Positions 17,793-27,561 of a DNA stretch of 64,000 nucleotides are shown here, piece by piece. The translations under genes were made by a program, and so were the position numbers. Numbering within the stretch: position 1 is the stretch's first letter; each line of letters starts with the position of its first letter. Source of the DNA: Pseudogracilibacillus sp037892545 (GTDB lineage Bacteria; Bacillota; Bacilli; Bacillales; Amphibacillaceae); contig NZ_JBBKBG010000004.1 in the NCBI RefSeq assembly GCF_037892545.1, positions 1-64,000 of the forward strand, written 5' to 3'. The notes beneath the pieces are model-generated. The model saw only the letters and a list, made by a program, of their open reading frames with translations, was not told the origin of the DNA and searched no databases.

Positions 17793-18012
17793 CAATTTGT
17801 TTTCGTATATTATCTAAACATTGTTCAGCTGTTTTTCCGTGTACGAGTTTGCCGTTTACTTGAGCATAAGGGCTATTTGCACATAGTCCACAAAAGGAAA
17901 GGCAACTATTGACGATGACAGCTACCTCTGGATATTCTGATTCAATAATTGTTTCAATATCTAATGTCATAATTGGATTTACACTACAAACGTCTACAAT
18001 GACTATTCCCAA
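17767..18012 (-). CDS. DUF1450 (YuzB-like) protein
   Basis: An 81-residue protein with the DUF1450 hallmark CLSFCGLCANSPYAQVNGKL followed by GKTAEQCLDNIRKQIEKEL, a thioredoxin-like small-domain pattern with clustered cysteines. Function is unknown for the family. The start is a TTG at 18012 with GGAAGTG upstream; no ATG is available. Monocistronic and convergent with the alcohol dehydrogenase. Confidence 0.8.
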   Translation of the reverse strand: MGIVIVDVCSVNPIMTLDIETIIESEYPEVAVIVNSCLSFCGLCANSPYAQVNGKLVHGKTAEQCLDNIRKQIEKELEMYA

Positions 18013-18278
18013 TATTTCACACTTCCTATATTTTTATTCAAGTGATGTTCTTACAAACAGATGTAATTTATATGCACGTATGCTCGTATTTCTACCTTCA
18101 ATACTAAAGATAAAAGCATATGATTATTTATCTATGTAATATTGTAAACGGAATAGGTAGGGGAAGGCAAAGTTACTGCTTTATCTATATGTCGAATATT
18201 GTTCATTGTATTTTTACCATAGAAAGCATAAAATATGTATACGGAAATGTCCATTTTTAAAGGAATAAAGGAGATTTG

Positions 18279-19187
18279 ATGATGAAACGATTTAGTAAAT
18301 GGTTACTCGTAGGAATCTTAGTTTTTGGATTAATGATACAGTTTTCACCATTTGTAGAGGCAGCAGAAATTGCGAAAACAGAAGAAGATTTATTAGGTGA
18401 AACGATTGTCGTTTATGGTGGAAATTTAAATGAGGCACAAAAAGCGGAAGTAAAAGATATTTTAAGTGTAGAAGATGGAGATACAGAATATAGTGTAACT
18501 GGACAAGATATCGCACATTATATTAATGGAGACCCAAATTCAAATATGTACTCTTCTGTAAAAATTACACCGAAAGAAGAAGGGCATGGCATTGCTGTAC
18601 AAATTTTAACAGCGAACAATATAACAAAAGTAAATGCAGATATGTATCGTAATGCATTATTAACAGCTGGGATTGAAAATGCAGTGATTGAAGTAGGGTC
18701 CCCCATTCAAGTAACAGGTGAATCCGCATTATCTGGTATTTATAAAGCATACGATGCTAGTGGGGTGGAGCTTGATCAAGGAAGAATGGAAGTTGCGAAT
18801 GATGAACTAGAAATTACATCTGATTTAGCAGATAAAGAAGGACTTTCCGATGAACAAGTAACAGCATTAATGACAGAAATTAAAAAGGTAATTTCAGAGG
18901 AAAAACCGGCAACACGAGAAGATGTGGAACAAATCGTGTCTGAACAGTTAGACCGTTTAGAAATTACTCTAAGTGATGAAGACCGTCAATTACTTATTGA
19001 TTTATTTGATAAAATGCGTGATTTAGATATCGATTTTGGAAAAGTAAGGGATCAATTAGAAGATATTACATCGACAATTAAAGACAGGTTAGACGATCTT
19101 GATATAAATTTAGATGAAGGGTTTTGGGAAAAAGTAAAAGCATTCTTCAATGATATCATTGATTGGATTGCAACATTTTTTAAATAA
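18279..19187 (+). CDS. ypuA: Secreted DUF1002 protein, YpuA-like
   Basis: A 302-residue exported protein. A signal peptide (KRFSKWLLVGILVFGLMIQF, then SPFVEAAE) is followed by the DUF1002 region, with GQDIAHYINGDPNSNMYSSV and ADMYRNALLTAGIENAVIEV, and an acidic helical C-terminal part that ends in a hydrophobic FFNDIIDWIATFFK. Function is unknown; the B. subtilis homologue is linked to the cell envelope. TTG, ATG and ATG are stacked at 18276/18279/18282; AAGGAG at 18268-18273 fits the ATGs best. Confidence 0.8.
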   Translation: MMKRFSKWLLVGILVFGLMIQFSPFVEAAEIAKTEEDLLGETIVVYGGNLNEAQKAEVKDILSVEDGDTEYSVTGQDIAHYINGDPNSNMYSSVKITPKEEGHGIAVQILTANNITKVNADMYRNALLTAGIENAVIEVGSPIQVTGESALSGIYKAYDASGVELDQGRMEVANDELEITSDLADKEGLSDEQVTALMTEIKKVISEEKPATREDVEQIVSEQLDRLEITLSDEDRQLLIDLFDKMRDLDIDFGKVRDQLEDITSTIKDRLDDLDINLDEGFWEKVKAFFNDIIDWIATFFK

Positions 19188-19204
19188 GTAAAGTAAAAAC
19201 GTGG

Positions 19205-19276
19205 AAACACGAATACATCTAGATGAAAAATAGTAGATTCTTTCATCCGACAAGATAGGGTGTATTCGTGTTTTTA
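19205..19276 (+). terminator. Terminator after ypuA
   Basis: AAACACGAATACA (19205-19217) pairs with TGTATTCGTGTTT (19261-19273), with an inner GATGAAA/TTTCATC hairpin, then T-run. Confidence 0.8.
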
Positions 19277-19310
19277 TGTATGGTAGGAAAATATTGAAGG
19301 ATGTGGTTTT

Positions 19311-20834
19311 GTGCAACAACAGTCATATAAGTGGCCAATTATTTTATTTACAATTGGGGTATTTATGGCAGGGCTTGATAATGGAATTATTAGTGCTGCA
19401 TTAACGACGATATATCAATCGTTTGAAGTATCGCCGAGTTGGGGCGCATGGGCGATTACATTATATACATTAGGCCTAGCGATTTCGGTACCTATTATTG
19501 GGAAATTGTCGGATCGTTATGGACGTAAAAAGTTATTTTTATTTGAAATATTCTTATTTGGATTAGGCTCTTTTCTCGTAGCTCTTAGTCCAACGTTTAC
19601 GATGTTATTAATCGCTCGTTTCATTCAAGCGATTGGTGGCGGTGGTATATTTATTATTGGTTCTACATATGTTTTAACAACGGTTCCAAAAGAACATCAA
19701 GGGAAGTTTCTCGGTTTGTTAGGGTCGATGCATGGATTATCAGCAGTTGTTGGACCGAATGTAGGGGCACTTATTTTACATCTTACAGGAAAATGGGAAT
19801 GGATGTTTTTAATTAATGTACCGATTGCAATCTTTTTATTTTGTATGGGCCTTTGGAAAATGGATGAGGAAAAGCGTACAAGTGAAGGTCGTTTAGATGT
19901 AATTGGTGCGGCATATTTATCTTTATTCATTCTATTTATTATGTTGGGCTTAACGAACTTAGATCCACAAGCATGGGTACATAGTATGTTATCGGTTGCT
20001 GTTTTACCTTATATTGTTGCGGCAGTTATTCTCGGCGTGGCCTTTTTACGACATGAGTATCGAGTGGAAGCGCGGGGAGAAGACCCGATTATTGCGACGA
20101 GTACATTGCGTCATGTGCCATTTATTGGAACGCTTTTCTTAGGAATTTTATCGGGTGGATTTTTAGCAACGATTGTATTTATACCGAGTTATGTGGAACA
20201 AGTATTACAAGTCCCTGTTGAAAGTGCGGCTTTTTGGGTAACACCTGTGGCAATAGCATCTGGAATTGGTTCAGGACTTGGTGGATTTTTAACAGACAAA
20301 ATTGGTCCAAAAAGAACTATTATATTATCTGGGATCATCGGTTTTACGGGATTTTTACTTTTTTATCAATTTGTAGACAATATGTTTATGTTCGTTATTG
20401 CAAGTATGTTCGCAGGTATCGGACTAGGATTTTTATTAGGAGCACCACTAAATGTATTGATGAGTTTAACGGTTGCTGAAGAGGAGTATGGTTCGTCACT
20501 CGGTACATTATCTTTAATGAGACAAATGGGAATGACCATCTTTCCGATGGTGTTTGCAAGCTTTGTGACGAGCAGTGTAAAGCAGTTAGGTACAGATATT
20601 CAATCCGTGACAGTAAGTACGTTTTCGATTCCAGCTGGAAATGAGGATGCCCTTTATGGAATCATTATGGAAAAAATTGGCCAAATGCAAGCAGGAGAAG
20701 AAAAAGAAACATTGCTTCAGTTCGTTGCGAACACGATGGAAATAGGATTTGGACATATGTTCCTTACGACAATGGTTTTAGCGACAGTTGTTAGTATCAT
20801 TGGATTTATGTTTTTAGCATTTCATAAGCAATAA
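19311..20834 (+). CDS. DHA2-family MFS drug exporter
   Basis: A 507-residue protein with about 14 hydrophobic segments, the size and topology of EmrB/QacA exporters. Motif A is GKLSDRYGRKKLF and motif C-like VVGPNVGALILHLTGKWEWMF lies in segment 5. N-terminal MAGLDNGIISAALTTI replaces the usual LDxTIVNVALP. Starts at GTG 19311 with AAGGA upstream. Substrate unknown; no adjacent regulator gene. Confidence 0.85.
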   Translation: MQQQSYKWPIILFTIGVFMAGLDNGIISAALTTIYQSFEVSPSWGAWAITLYTLGLAISVPIIGKLSDRYGRKKLFLFEIFLFGLGSFLVALSPTFTMLLIARFIQAIGGGGIFIIGSTYVLTTVPKEHQGKFLGLLGSMHGLSAVVGPNVGALILHLTGKWEWMFLINVPIAIFLFCMGLWKMDEEKRTSEGRLDVIGAAYLSLFILFIMLGLTNLDPQAWVHSMLSVAVLPYIVAAVILGVAFLRHEYRVEARGEDPIIATSTLRHVPFIGTLFLGILSGGFLATIVFIPSYVEQVLQVPVESAAFWVTPVAIASGIGSGLGGFLTDKIGPKRTIILSGIIGFTGFLLFYQFVDNMFMFVIASMFAGIGLGFLLGAPLNVLMSLTVAEEEYGSSLGTLSLMRQMGMTIFPMVFASFVTSSVKQLGTDIQSVTVSTFSIPAGNEDALYGIIMEKIGQMQAGEEKETLLQFVANTMEIGFGHMFLTTMVLATVVSIIGFMFLAFHKQ

Positions 20835-20837
20835 AAG

Positions 20838-20877
20838 ATAGTCGGAATGTAACCGTTCACAGAATATTCCGACTATA
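20838..20877 (+). terminator. Hairpin after DHA2 exporter gene
   Basis: ATAGTCGGAAT and ATTCCGACTAT are complementary around a ~18-nt loop. It lacks a clear T-run, so termination is uncertain. Confidence 0.5.
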
Positions 20878-20965
20878 ACTCAAATTGTGGAAAAGTTAAA
20901 AAAAGTATGTATAATTGAAATATCAGATAAAATCTGTATTTTTAAAAAAGGGGAGGGTTCATACG

Positions 20966-22630
20966 ATGAACTGGAAGAAATGGTCTTTACTTTTAACAAT
21001 CGCTTTCGCATTTTCGTTATTTCTAGCAGCATGTGGTGGCGGAAATAATGATGCTGGATCAAATAACGGCAACGATGAAAGCGGAAACAATAATGCTGAA
21101 AACGCGGAACCATCTGGCGATCAGTCATTAAACATTAATATTAAATCAGAGCCACCTTCATTACATCCGGGTACTTCATCTGATACGACTTCGAGTGCAG
21201 TACTTGACCAAATATTTGAGGGATTAACTCGAATTAATTTAGAAGGAGAACCAGAGGAAGCGATGGCTGAGAGCATTGATGTATCTGAAGACGGATTAAC
21301 ATATACATTTAAAATCCGTGAAGATGCAGAATGGTCAAATGGGGATCCTGTTACAGCAGAGGATTTCGAATATGCGTGGAAATGGGTGTTAGATCCTGAA
21401 AGCGCAGATACGGACTATGCATATCAATTATACCCAATTAAAGGTGCGGAAGATGCAAAGGAAAACGGTGGATCTTTAGATGACGTTGGGATCACAGTAG
21501 AAGACGAGAAAACATTAGTGGTTGAGTTAGAACAGCCAACAGATTATTTCTTAGAATTAACAGCATTCCATACTTATTATCCGTTAAATAAAGATGTTGC
21601 AAGTAAAAATGACAAATGGGCTTTAGATGTTGGAGACGACTACGTCACGAACGGGCCATTCAAATTAGTTTCTTGGGAGCATAAAGACCGTATCGTTATT
21701 GAGAAAAACGAAGATTACTGGGATGCAGATACGGTACAATTAGAAACTGTTACCATGCATATGATTGACGATGAGTCAACGGCATTATCTATGTATGAAA
21801 ATGATGAATTAGACTGGATTGGAGACCCTGTTGATGCGATTCCTTTAGCGGCAATCCAATCGATGAAAGATGCGGGAGAATTACACATTGCTGACCGTGC
21901 TGGATTATACTATTATGCAGTTAACCATGAAGACGAAGTGTTAGCAAATGCAAATATCCGTAAAGCATTAGCTTTATCTATTAACCGCCAAGGAATTGTA
22001 GATAATGTTACACAAACAGAAGAAAAGCCAGCAATGGCATTAGTACCACCTTCCATGTTTGAAGAGAACGAAGAAGGATACTTCGCAGATAATGATATTG
22101 ATGAGGCGAAGAAATATTTAGAAAAAGGTTTAGATGAATTAGGTTTAGATGAATTACCAGCAATTAAACTTTCTTATAACACAGATGAAGGACACGCGGC
22201 AATTGCACAAGCTGTTCAAGATATGTGGAATAAGAACTTAGATTTAAATGTTGAATTAAATAACGAAGAATGGAACGTTTACTTAGACTCATTAGGAGAA
22301 GGAAACTATCAAATCGGTCGTATGGGTTGGATTGCAGACTTTAACGATGCGATTAACTTCTTAGAGTTATTCGAAACAGTTGGTGGAAACAACTATACGA
22401 ACTGGGAGAACGATGAATTCAAAGCGTTATTAGAAGATTCACGTGCAGAACTTGATTCTGACAAACGTCAAGAAATTTTAAAAGAAGCTGAAGAATTATT
22501 TATGGAAGAATTACCAATCGTTCCTGTTTACTTCTATACAAACACATATGCTGCAAAAGACAATGTAAAAGGCATTGAGGCTCTACCTGTAGGTGCATTC
22601 AACCTTAAGTGGGGTTACAAAGCAGAATAA
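20966..22630 (+). CDS. oppA: Oligopeptide ABC transporter substrate-binding lipoprotein
   Basis: A 554-residue family 5 solute-binding lipoprotein that captures peptides outside the membrane. The signal peptide ends in the lipobox FLAACGGG (Cys 21 becomes lipidated), followed by a Gly/Asn/Glu-rich linker. SBP5 features: EPPSLHPGTSSDTTSSAVLDQ, AEDFEYAWKWVLDPE and RMGWIADFNDAINFLELF. The ATG at 20966 has GGGGAGG upstream; an earlier in-frame start would break the signal peptide. First gene of oppABCDF, separated from oppB by an attenuator-like hairpin. Confidence 0.93.
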   Translation: MNWKKWSLLLTIAFAFSLFLAACGGGNNDAGSNNGNDESGNNNAENAEPSGDQSLNINIKSEPPSLHPGTSSDTTSSAVLDQIFEGLTRINLEGEPEEAMAESIDVSEDGLTYTFKIREDAEWSNGDPVTAEDFEYAWKWVLDPESADTDYAYQLYPIKGAEDAKENGGSLDDVGITVEDEKTLVVELEQPTDYFLELTAFHTYYPLNKDVASKNDKWALDVGDDYVTNGPFKLVSWEHKDRIVIEKNEDYWDADTVQLETVTMHMIDDESTALSMYENDELDWIGDPVDAIPLAAIQSMKDAGELHIADRAGLYYYAVNHEDEVLANANIRKALALSINRQGIVDNVTQTEEKPAMALVPPSMFEENEEGYFADNDIDEAKKYLEKGLDELGLDELPAIKLSYNTDEGHAAIAQAVQDMWNKNLDLNVELNNEEWNVYLDSLGEGNYQIGRMGWIADFNDAINFLELFETVGGNNYTNWENDEFKALLEDSRAELDSDKRQEILKEAEELFMEELPIVPVYFYTNTYAAKDNVKGIEALPVGAFNLKWGYKAE

Positions 22631-22644
22631 TATGCATGTTTGCA

Positions 22645-22688
22645 CATGAAAAAGGGGGTGATCCATTTCACCCTTTTTTCATGTTTTG
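22645..22688 (+). terminator. Attenuating hairpin between oppA and oppB
   Basis: CATGAAAAAGGGGGTGA and TTCACCCTTTTTTCATG pair around a 4-5 nt loop, then TTTTG. In binding-protein operons such a hairpin commonly lets oppA be expressed above the membrane genes; that role is inferred here. Confidence 0.85.
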
Positions 22689-22786
22689 TACATCTACAAT
22701 ATCTTGCCCCAGAATGAATTGTAGTTCCTCGAACGAATAAATAACTTCTTAAATAATGAATGAGTTTAGTATGGAGGTGTGTTCAC

Positions 22787-23719
22787 GTGGTTAAATATAT
22801 TTTAAAGAGGATTGGATATATTTTCGTTTCTTTGTTTTTTATTGTTACGATTACTTTCTTTTTAATGCAAGCAGCTCCAGGTGGTCCGTTTGCATCAGAA
22901 CGAAAATTGCCTCCTAAAATTGAAGAACAGATGAACGAATTATATGGTTTAAATGATCCGATTTTTGTACAGTATACGGATTATTTAGTAAGAGTAGCAA
23001 AATGGGATTTCGGTCCATCATTTAAATATGTTGGTCAAAGTGTAAACGATATTATTTCACGTAGTTTTCCATACTCTTTAGTATTGGGAATCGAAGCGAT
23101 TTTAATTGCTCTTTCTATTGGAGTGTTATTAGGAGTTGTCGCAGCACTGTACCATAATAAATTTGGGGATTATGTTGCGATGATTATTGCCGTACTAGGA
23201 ATATCTGTACCGAGCTTTATTTTAGCGGCTCTATTACAATATGTCTTTGCTATCAAAATGGGTGCATTTCCAATCGCAAAAATGGACACCTTTTGGCATA
23301 CAATTTTACCGGCGGTTGCCATCGCGACGACCCCACTTGCCTTTATTGCACGGCTAATGCGTTCGAGTATGCTGGATGTATTAAGTTCTGATTATATTAA
23401 GACAGCTAAGGCAAAAGGTTTAAGTGGTCGTGTGACAATTTACCGTCATGGTATTCGAAATGCCATTTTACCTGTTGTTTCTTACTTAGGACCATTAGTT
23501 GTTCAAGTATTAACGGGAAGTTTCATTATCGAGAAGATCTTTGCTATACCAGGACTTGGAAATGAATTCGTAACGAGTATTACGAACCGTGACTATACAG
23601 TTATTATGGGGACGACCGTATTCTTTAGTGTATTATTATTAGTGTCCATTTTAATTGTCGATATTATTTATGGATTGATCGATCCTCGAATTAAAGTTAC
23701 TGGAAAGGGGGACCAGTAA
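22787..23719 (+). CDS. oppB: Oligopeptide ABC transporter permease
   Basis: A 310-residue permease with six hydrophobic segments. The N-terminus VKYILKRIGYIFVSLFFIVT and the APGGPF motif are typical of OppB/DppB. The cytoplasmic EAA loop is around SDYIKTAKAKGLSGRVTIYR, which docks on the ATPases. Start chosen at GTG 22787, eight bases after GGAGGTG; an upstream in-frame ATG would add nine atypical residues. Its stop overlaps the oppC start (TAATG). Confidence 0.93.
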   Translation: MVKYILKRIGYIFVSLFFIVTITFFLMQAAPGGPFASERKLPPKIEEQMNELYGLNDPIFVQYTDYLVRVAKWDFGPSFKYVGQSVNDIISRSFPYSLVLGIEAILIALSIGVLLGVVAALYHNKFGDYVAMIIAVLGISVPSFILAALLQYVFAIKMGAFPIAKMDTFWHTILPAVAIATTPLAFIARLMRSSMLDVLSSDYIKTAKAKGLSGRVTIYRHGIRNAILPVVSYLGPLVVQVLTGSFIIEKIFAIPGLGNEFVTSITNRDYTVIMGTTVFFSVLLLVSILIVDIIYGLIDPRIKVTGKGDQ

Positions 23720-24642
23720 TGTCACAACCACAATTAAATCAAAGTGATTTTGAACGAATGGAATATATGCAGTCAGATGCTGAGAAAATAGCCGGAGAAA
23801 GTACTTCTTATTGGAAAGATGCTTGGCGTCGATTCCGTAAAAATAAATTAGCGCTTTTTGGTGTATTCATTATACTCTTTTTAGGTGTGATGTCATTTGC
23901 GGGTGAATCTATATCAGGGCACAACTATTATGACAACGATTTAATGATGGCGAATCAGTCACCATCTGCTGAACATTGGTTTGGAACAGATAATTTAGGC
24001 CGTGATATCTTTGCTCGTACATGGTATGGGGCAAAAATCTCCTTATTTATCGGTTTAATGGCAGCGTTTATTGACGTATTAATCGGTATTATTTGGGGTT
24101 CGGTTTCAGGATATTTAGGTGGTAAAGTAGATGAATATATGATGCGTGTGGCAGATATTTTATCTGGTGTACCATACCTTTTAGTAGTAATTTTATTAAT
24201 GGTTGTTATGAAACCAGGATTATGGACGATGATTATCGCCATGACGATTACAGGGTGGATAAACATGGCCAGAATCGTTCGTGGAGAAGTGATGCGATTG
24301 AAAAATGAAGAATATGTACTTGCCGCGAAATCACTCGGAGCAAGTAGTTATCGAATATTATCGAAACATTTAATACCTAATACATTAGGCCCGATTTTAG
24401 TTACGTTAACATTAACAATCCCGACGGCTATTTTTACGGAGGCGTTTTTAAGTTTCTTAGGATTAGGTGTACCAGCACCTAGAGCTAGTTGGGGTACGAT
24501 GAGTTCTGATGCGATTGCTGCATTACAATATTATCCATATCAATTATTTTTCCCGGCATTCTTTATTTGTTTAACGATGCTTGCGTTTAACTTAATTGGT
24601 GATGGATTACGAGATGCACTTGACCCGAAAGATCGTCGTTAG
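23719..24642 (+). CDS. oppC: Oligopeptide ABC transporter permease
   Basis: A 307-residue permease pairing with OppB. The soluble N-terminus ends at SYWKDAWRRFRKNKLALFGV, the OppC/DppC entry signature. HWFGTDNLGRDIFARTWYGAKIS follows in the periplasmic part, and the EAA loop is EEYVLAAKSLGASSYRILSKH. Six membrane segments. Start overlaps the oppB stop by one base. Confidence 0.94.
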   Translation: MSQPQLNQSDFERMEYMQSDAEKIAGESTSYWKDAWRRFRKNKLALFGVFIILFLGVMSFAGESISGHNYYDNDLMMANQSPSAEHWFGTDNLGRDIFARTWYGAKISLFIGLMAAFIDVLIGIIWGSVSGYLGGKVDEYMMRVADILSGVPYLLVVILLMVVMKPGLWTMIIAMTITGWINMARIVRGEVMRLKNEEYVLAAKSLGASSYRILSKHLIPNTLGPILVTLTLTIPTAIFTEAFLSFLGLGVPAPRASWGTMSSDAIAALQYYPYQLFFPAFFICLTMLAFNLIGDGLRDALDPKDRR

Positions 24643-24659
24643 TTTGGAGGGGAATGAAG

Positions 24660-25685
24660 ATGAAAAAAGTGTTAGAAGTGAAGGACCTATCTGTTTCGTT
24701 CCATACATATGGCGGAGAGGTACAAGCGGTCCGTAAAGTAAATTTTGACTTGTGTGAAAAAGAAACATTAGCAATTGTTGGAGAATCTGGTTCAGGTAAA
24801 AGTGTAACGGTTCAATCGATTATGCGTTTGCTTGCCATGCCACCAGGAGAGTTTAAAACTGGCGAAATTTTACTCGATGGTGAAAATTTAATTGATAAAT
24901 CAGAAAAACAAATGGAGAAAATTCGTGGAAAAGATATCGGAATGATTTTCCAAGACCCGATGACTTCTTTAAACCCAACGATGAAAATTGGTCGCCAAAT
25001 TACAGAAGGACTAATAAAACACCAAGGTGTTTCAAAGAGGGAAGCATATGACCGTGGAATTGAACTATTAAACCTTGTTGGAATTCCAAATCCTGAACGT
25101 CGTATTAATCAATATCCGCATGAATTCTCTGGTGGTATGAGACAAAGAGCGATGATTGCGATTGCACTTTCTTGTAACCCGAAGGTACTAATTGCGGATG
25201 AACCGACGACAGCATTAGATGTTACGATTCAAGCGCAAATTTTAGATTTGTTACGTGATATTCAAGAGGAAATGAATACAGCTATTATTTTAATTACACA
25301 TGATTTAGGGGTCGTTGCAAATGCCGCAGACCGAGTGGCGGTGATGTATGGTGGAAAGGTGGTAGAAACAGGAACGGTCGATGAAATTTTCTATCAGCCG
25401 AAACACCCATATACGTGGGGATTGTTAGGATCAATGCCGAAGCTGAATCACTCAAAAGAGAAGTTACAGTCTATTCCGGGATCACCACCTGATTTAAAAG
25501 ATCCTCCAAAAGGTTGTCCATTTGCGGCACGTTGTCCTTACTCGATGAAAGTATGTGATCAGCATATGCCAGAGTTTAAAGCATCATCTAACACACAGCA
25601 AACAGCTTGTTGGTTACTAGATGAACGGGCACCGAAAGTGGAACCTCCAGCACATATTATGGTAGGAGGGGAAAACAATGAGTAG
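24660..25685 (+). CDS. oppD: Oligopeptide ABC transporter ATP-binding protein
   Basis: A 341-residue ATPase. Walker A GESGSGKS, signature FSGGMRQRAMIA, Walker B VLIADEPTTALD, and the OppD/F C-terminal extension with cysteines GCPFAARCPYSMKVCDQHMP, which in the family can hold an iron-sulfur cluster. Two ATGs are possible; 24660 is better spaced from GGAGGGG at 24646-24652 than 24654. It overlaps oppF by 8 bp. Confidence 0.95.
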   Translation: MKKVLEVKDLSVSFHTYGGEVQAVRKVNFDLCEKETLAIVGESGSGKSVTVQSIMRLLAMPPGEFKTGEILLDGENLIDKSEKQMEKIRGKDIGMIFQDPMTSLNPTMKIGRQITEGLIKHQGVSKREAYDRGIELLNLVGIPNPERRINQYPHEFSGGMRQRAMIAIALSCNPKVLIADEPTTALDVTIQAQILDLLRDIQEEMNTAIILITHDLGVVANAADRVAVMYGGKVVETGTVDEIFYQPKHPYTWGLLGSMPKLNHSKEKLQSIPGSPPDLKDPPKGCPFAARCPYSMKVCDQHMPEFKASSNTQQTACWLLDERAPKVEPPAHIMVGGENNE

Positions 25686-26670
25686 TAACGAAAAATTACT
25701 AGAGATTCGAAATTTAAAAAAGCATTTCAATATAGACCGTAACAATGTGTTAAAAGCGGTGGATGGATTAAATTTTGATATTTATAAAGGAGAGACATTT
25801 GGATTAGTTGGAGAATCTGGATGTGGTAAATCAACTGCGGGACGTACAATCATGCGTTTGTATGAGGCGACAGAAGGAGAAGTTATCTTTAAAGGGGAAG
25901 ATGTACATGGCCCTAAAAAGAAGGATGCTTTAAAGAAATTTAATCAAAATATGCAAATGATTTTCCAAGACCCATATGCATCTTTAAATCCACGTATGAC
26001 AGTTACTGATATTATTGCTGAAGGGTTAGATATTCACGGTTTAGTGAGGACGAAACAAGAACGTTTGCAGCGTGTACACGAGCTACTCGAAATTGTTGGG
26101 CTAAATAAAGAACACGGAAACCGTTATCCACATGAATTTAGTGGAGGACAACGCCAACGGATTGGGATTGCACGTGCATTAGCAGTAAATCCAGAATTTA
26201 TCGTAGCGGATGAACCAATTTCTGCATTAGATGTGTCGATACAAGCACAAGTTGTAAACTTAATGAAAGAGTTGCAGGAAGATCATGGGTTAACCTATTT
26301 ATTTATTGCACATGATTTATCGATGGTTCGTCATATTAGTGACCGTGTCGGTGTCATGTATTTAGGGAATATGGCCGAGGTTGCGACGAGTGAAGAGTTA
26401 TACGAAAATCCTCTTCACCCATACACGCAAGCGTTATTAAGTGCTGTGCCGATTCCGAATCCGAAATTAGAACGCTCACGTGAACGAATCGAAATCAAAG
26501 GTGATTTACCGAGTCCAATTGATCCACCAAGTGGTTGTGTGTTTAGAACGAGATGTCCATTTGCGACAGAAGTATGTGCAAATGTGCAGCCATTTTATCA
26601 AGAATACAAAAAAGACCACTGGGTTGCATGTCATAAATATGATGATCGTTATAAAGATAATTTTGAATAA
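25678..26670 (+). CDS. oppF: Oligopeptide ABC transporter ATP-binding protein
   Basis: A 330-residue partner ATPase of OppD. Walker A GESGCGKST, signature FSGGQRQRIGIARAL, Walker B FIVADEPISALD, and the cysteine-rich C-terminal extension GCVFRTRCPFATEVC. The start lies within oppD after AGGAGG. Last gene of the operon, with a terminator directly after it. Confidence 0.95.
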   Translation: MSSNEKLLEIRNLKKHFNIDRNNVLKAVDGLNFDIYKGETFGLVGESGCGKSTAGRTIMRLYEATEGEVIFKGEDVHGPKKKDALKKFNQNMQMIFQDPYASLNPRMTVTDIIAEGLDIHGLVRTKQERLQRVHELLEIVGLNKEHGNRYPHEFSGGQRQRIGIARALAVNPEFIVADEPISALDVSIQAQVVNLMKELQEDHGLTYLFIAHDLSMVRHISDRVGVMYLGNMAEVATSEELYENPLHPYTQALLSAVPIPNPKLERSRERIEIKGDLPSPIDPPSGCVFRTRCPFATEVCANVQPFYQEYKKDHWVACHKYDDRYKDNFE

Positions 26671-26675
26671 TAGAT

Positions 26676-26704
26676 GCCACGGGAGTATAATCTCGTGGCT
26701 CTTT
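26676..26704 (+). terminator. Terminator after oppF
   Basis: GCCACGGGA (26676-26684) and TCTCGTGGC (26691-26699) form a 9-bp stem with one G-U pair, followed by TCTTT. It forms the left boundary of the tandem array. Confidence 0.75.
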
Positions 26705-26710
26705 GCATTT

Positions 26711-27527
26711 GTTGCAACCACTGCGGAAACGGATGCGATAAACGAAATTTGGATGCAACAACCGCGCAAACGGATGCGATAAACAAATTTTAGATGCAAC
26801 CACCGCGCAAACGGATGCAATAAATAAAATTCAGATGCAACAACTGCGCAAACAGATGCAATAAATAAAATTCAGATGCAACCACCGCGCAAACAGATGC
26901 AACAAACAAAATTTAGATGCAACCACCGCGGAAACGGATGCAATAAACAAAATTTAGATGCAACCACCGCGGAAACAGATGCGATAAATAAAATTCAGAT
27001 GCAACCACCGCGGAAACGGATGCGATAAACGAAATTTGGATGCAACCACCACGAAAACAGATGCAATAAATAAAATTCAGATGCAACCACCGCGCAAACA
27101 GATGCAATAAACAAAATTCAGATGCAACCACCACGAAAACAGATGCAACAAACAAAATTCAGATGCAACAACTGCGCAAACAGATGCAACAAACAAATTT
27201 TAGATGCAACAACTGCGAAAACAGATGCAATAAACAAATTTCAGATGCAACCACCTCGCAAACAGATGCAATAAACAAATTTTAGATGCAACAACTGCGA
27301 AAACAGATGCAATAGATAAAATTCAGATGCAACAACCACAAAAACAGATGCAATAAACAAAATTTAGATGCAACAACTGCGAAAACAGATGCAATAAACA
27401 AAATTTAGATGCAACCACCGTGAGAACAGATGCAATAAACAAAATTTAGATGCAATAAACAAATTTCAGATGCAACAACCACCGCGGAAACAGATGCAAT
27501 AAACAAATTTCAGATGCAACAAAAAAG
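26711..27527. repeat. Tandem array with a 41-bp period, ~19 units
   Basis: Each unit has two halves. Half A (21 nt) is like GATGCAACCACCGCGCAAACA; half B (20 nt) is like GATGCAATAAACAAAATTCA. A-half starts fall at 26752, 26793, 26834, 26875 and so on to 27408, always 41 bp apart. I count about 19 A and 20 B halves; near the right end a B half is doubled (27429 and 27449) and one A half is 24 nt. The first units carry GATGCGATAAACGAAAT variants. 41 is not a multiple of three and there is no ribosome binding site, so it is not a repeat-protein gene. It fills the space between two convergent terminators. Confidence 0.97.
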
Positions 27528-27554
27528 GATTCCAGCAAAATAAGCTAGAATCCT
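27521..27554 (-). terminator. Terminator of the ABC-F gene
   Basis: On the minus strand AGGATTC-T-AGC pairs with GCT-G-GAATCCT and is followed by six T. It forms the right boundary of the tandem array. Confidence 0.9.
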
Positions 27555-27561
27555 AAAATAT

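Noticed and set aside
26913..27155. 80-codon minus-strand frame inside the tandem array
   Set aside because: It exists because all three phases of the repeat lack stops there; no ribosome binding site, and the 41-bp period rotates the frame, giving a 41-residue pseudo-repeat.
26711..27527. CRISPR array
   Set aside because: Units follow each other without unique spacers, halves differ systematically, repeats are not palindromic, and no cas genes are nearby.
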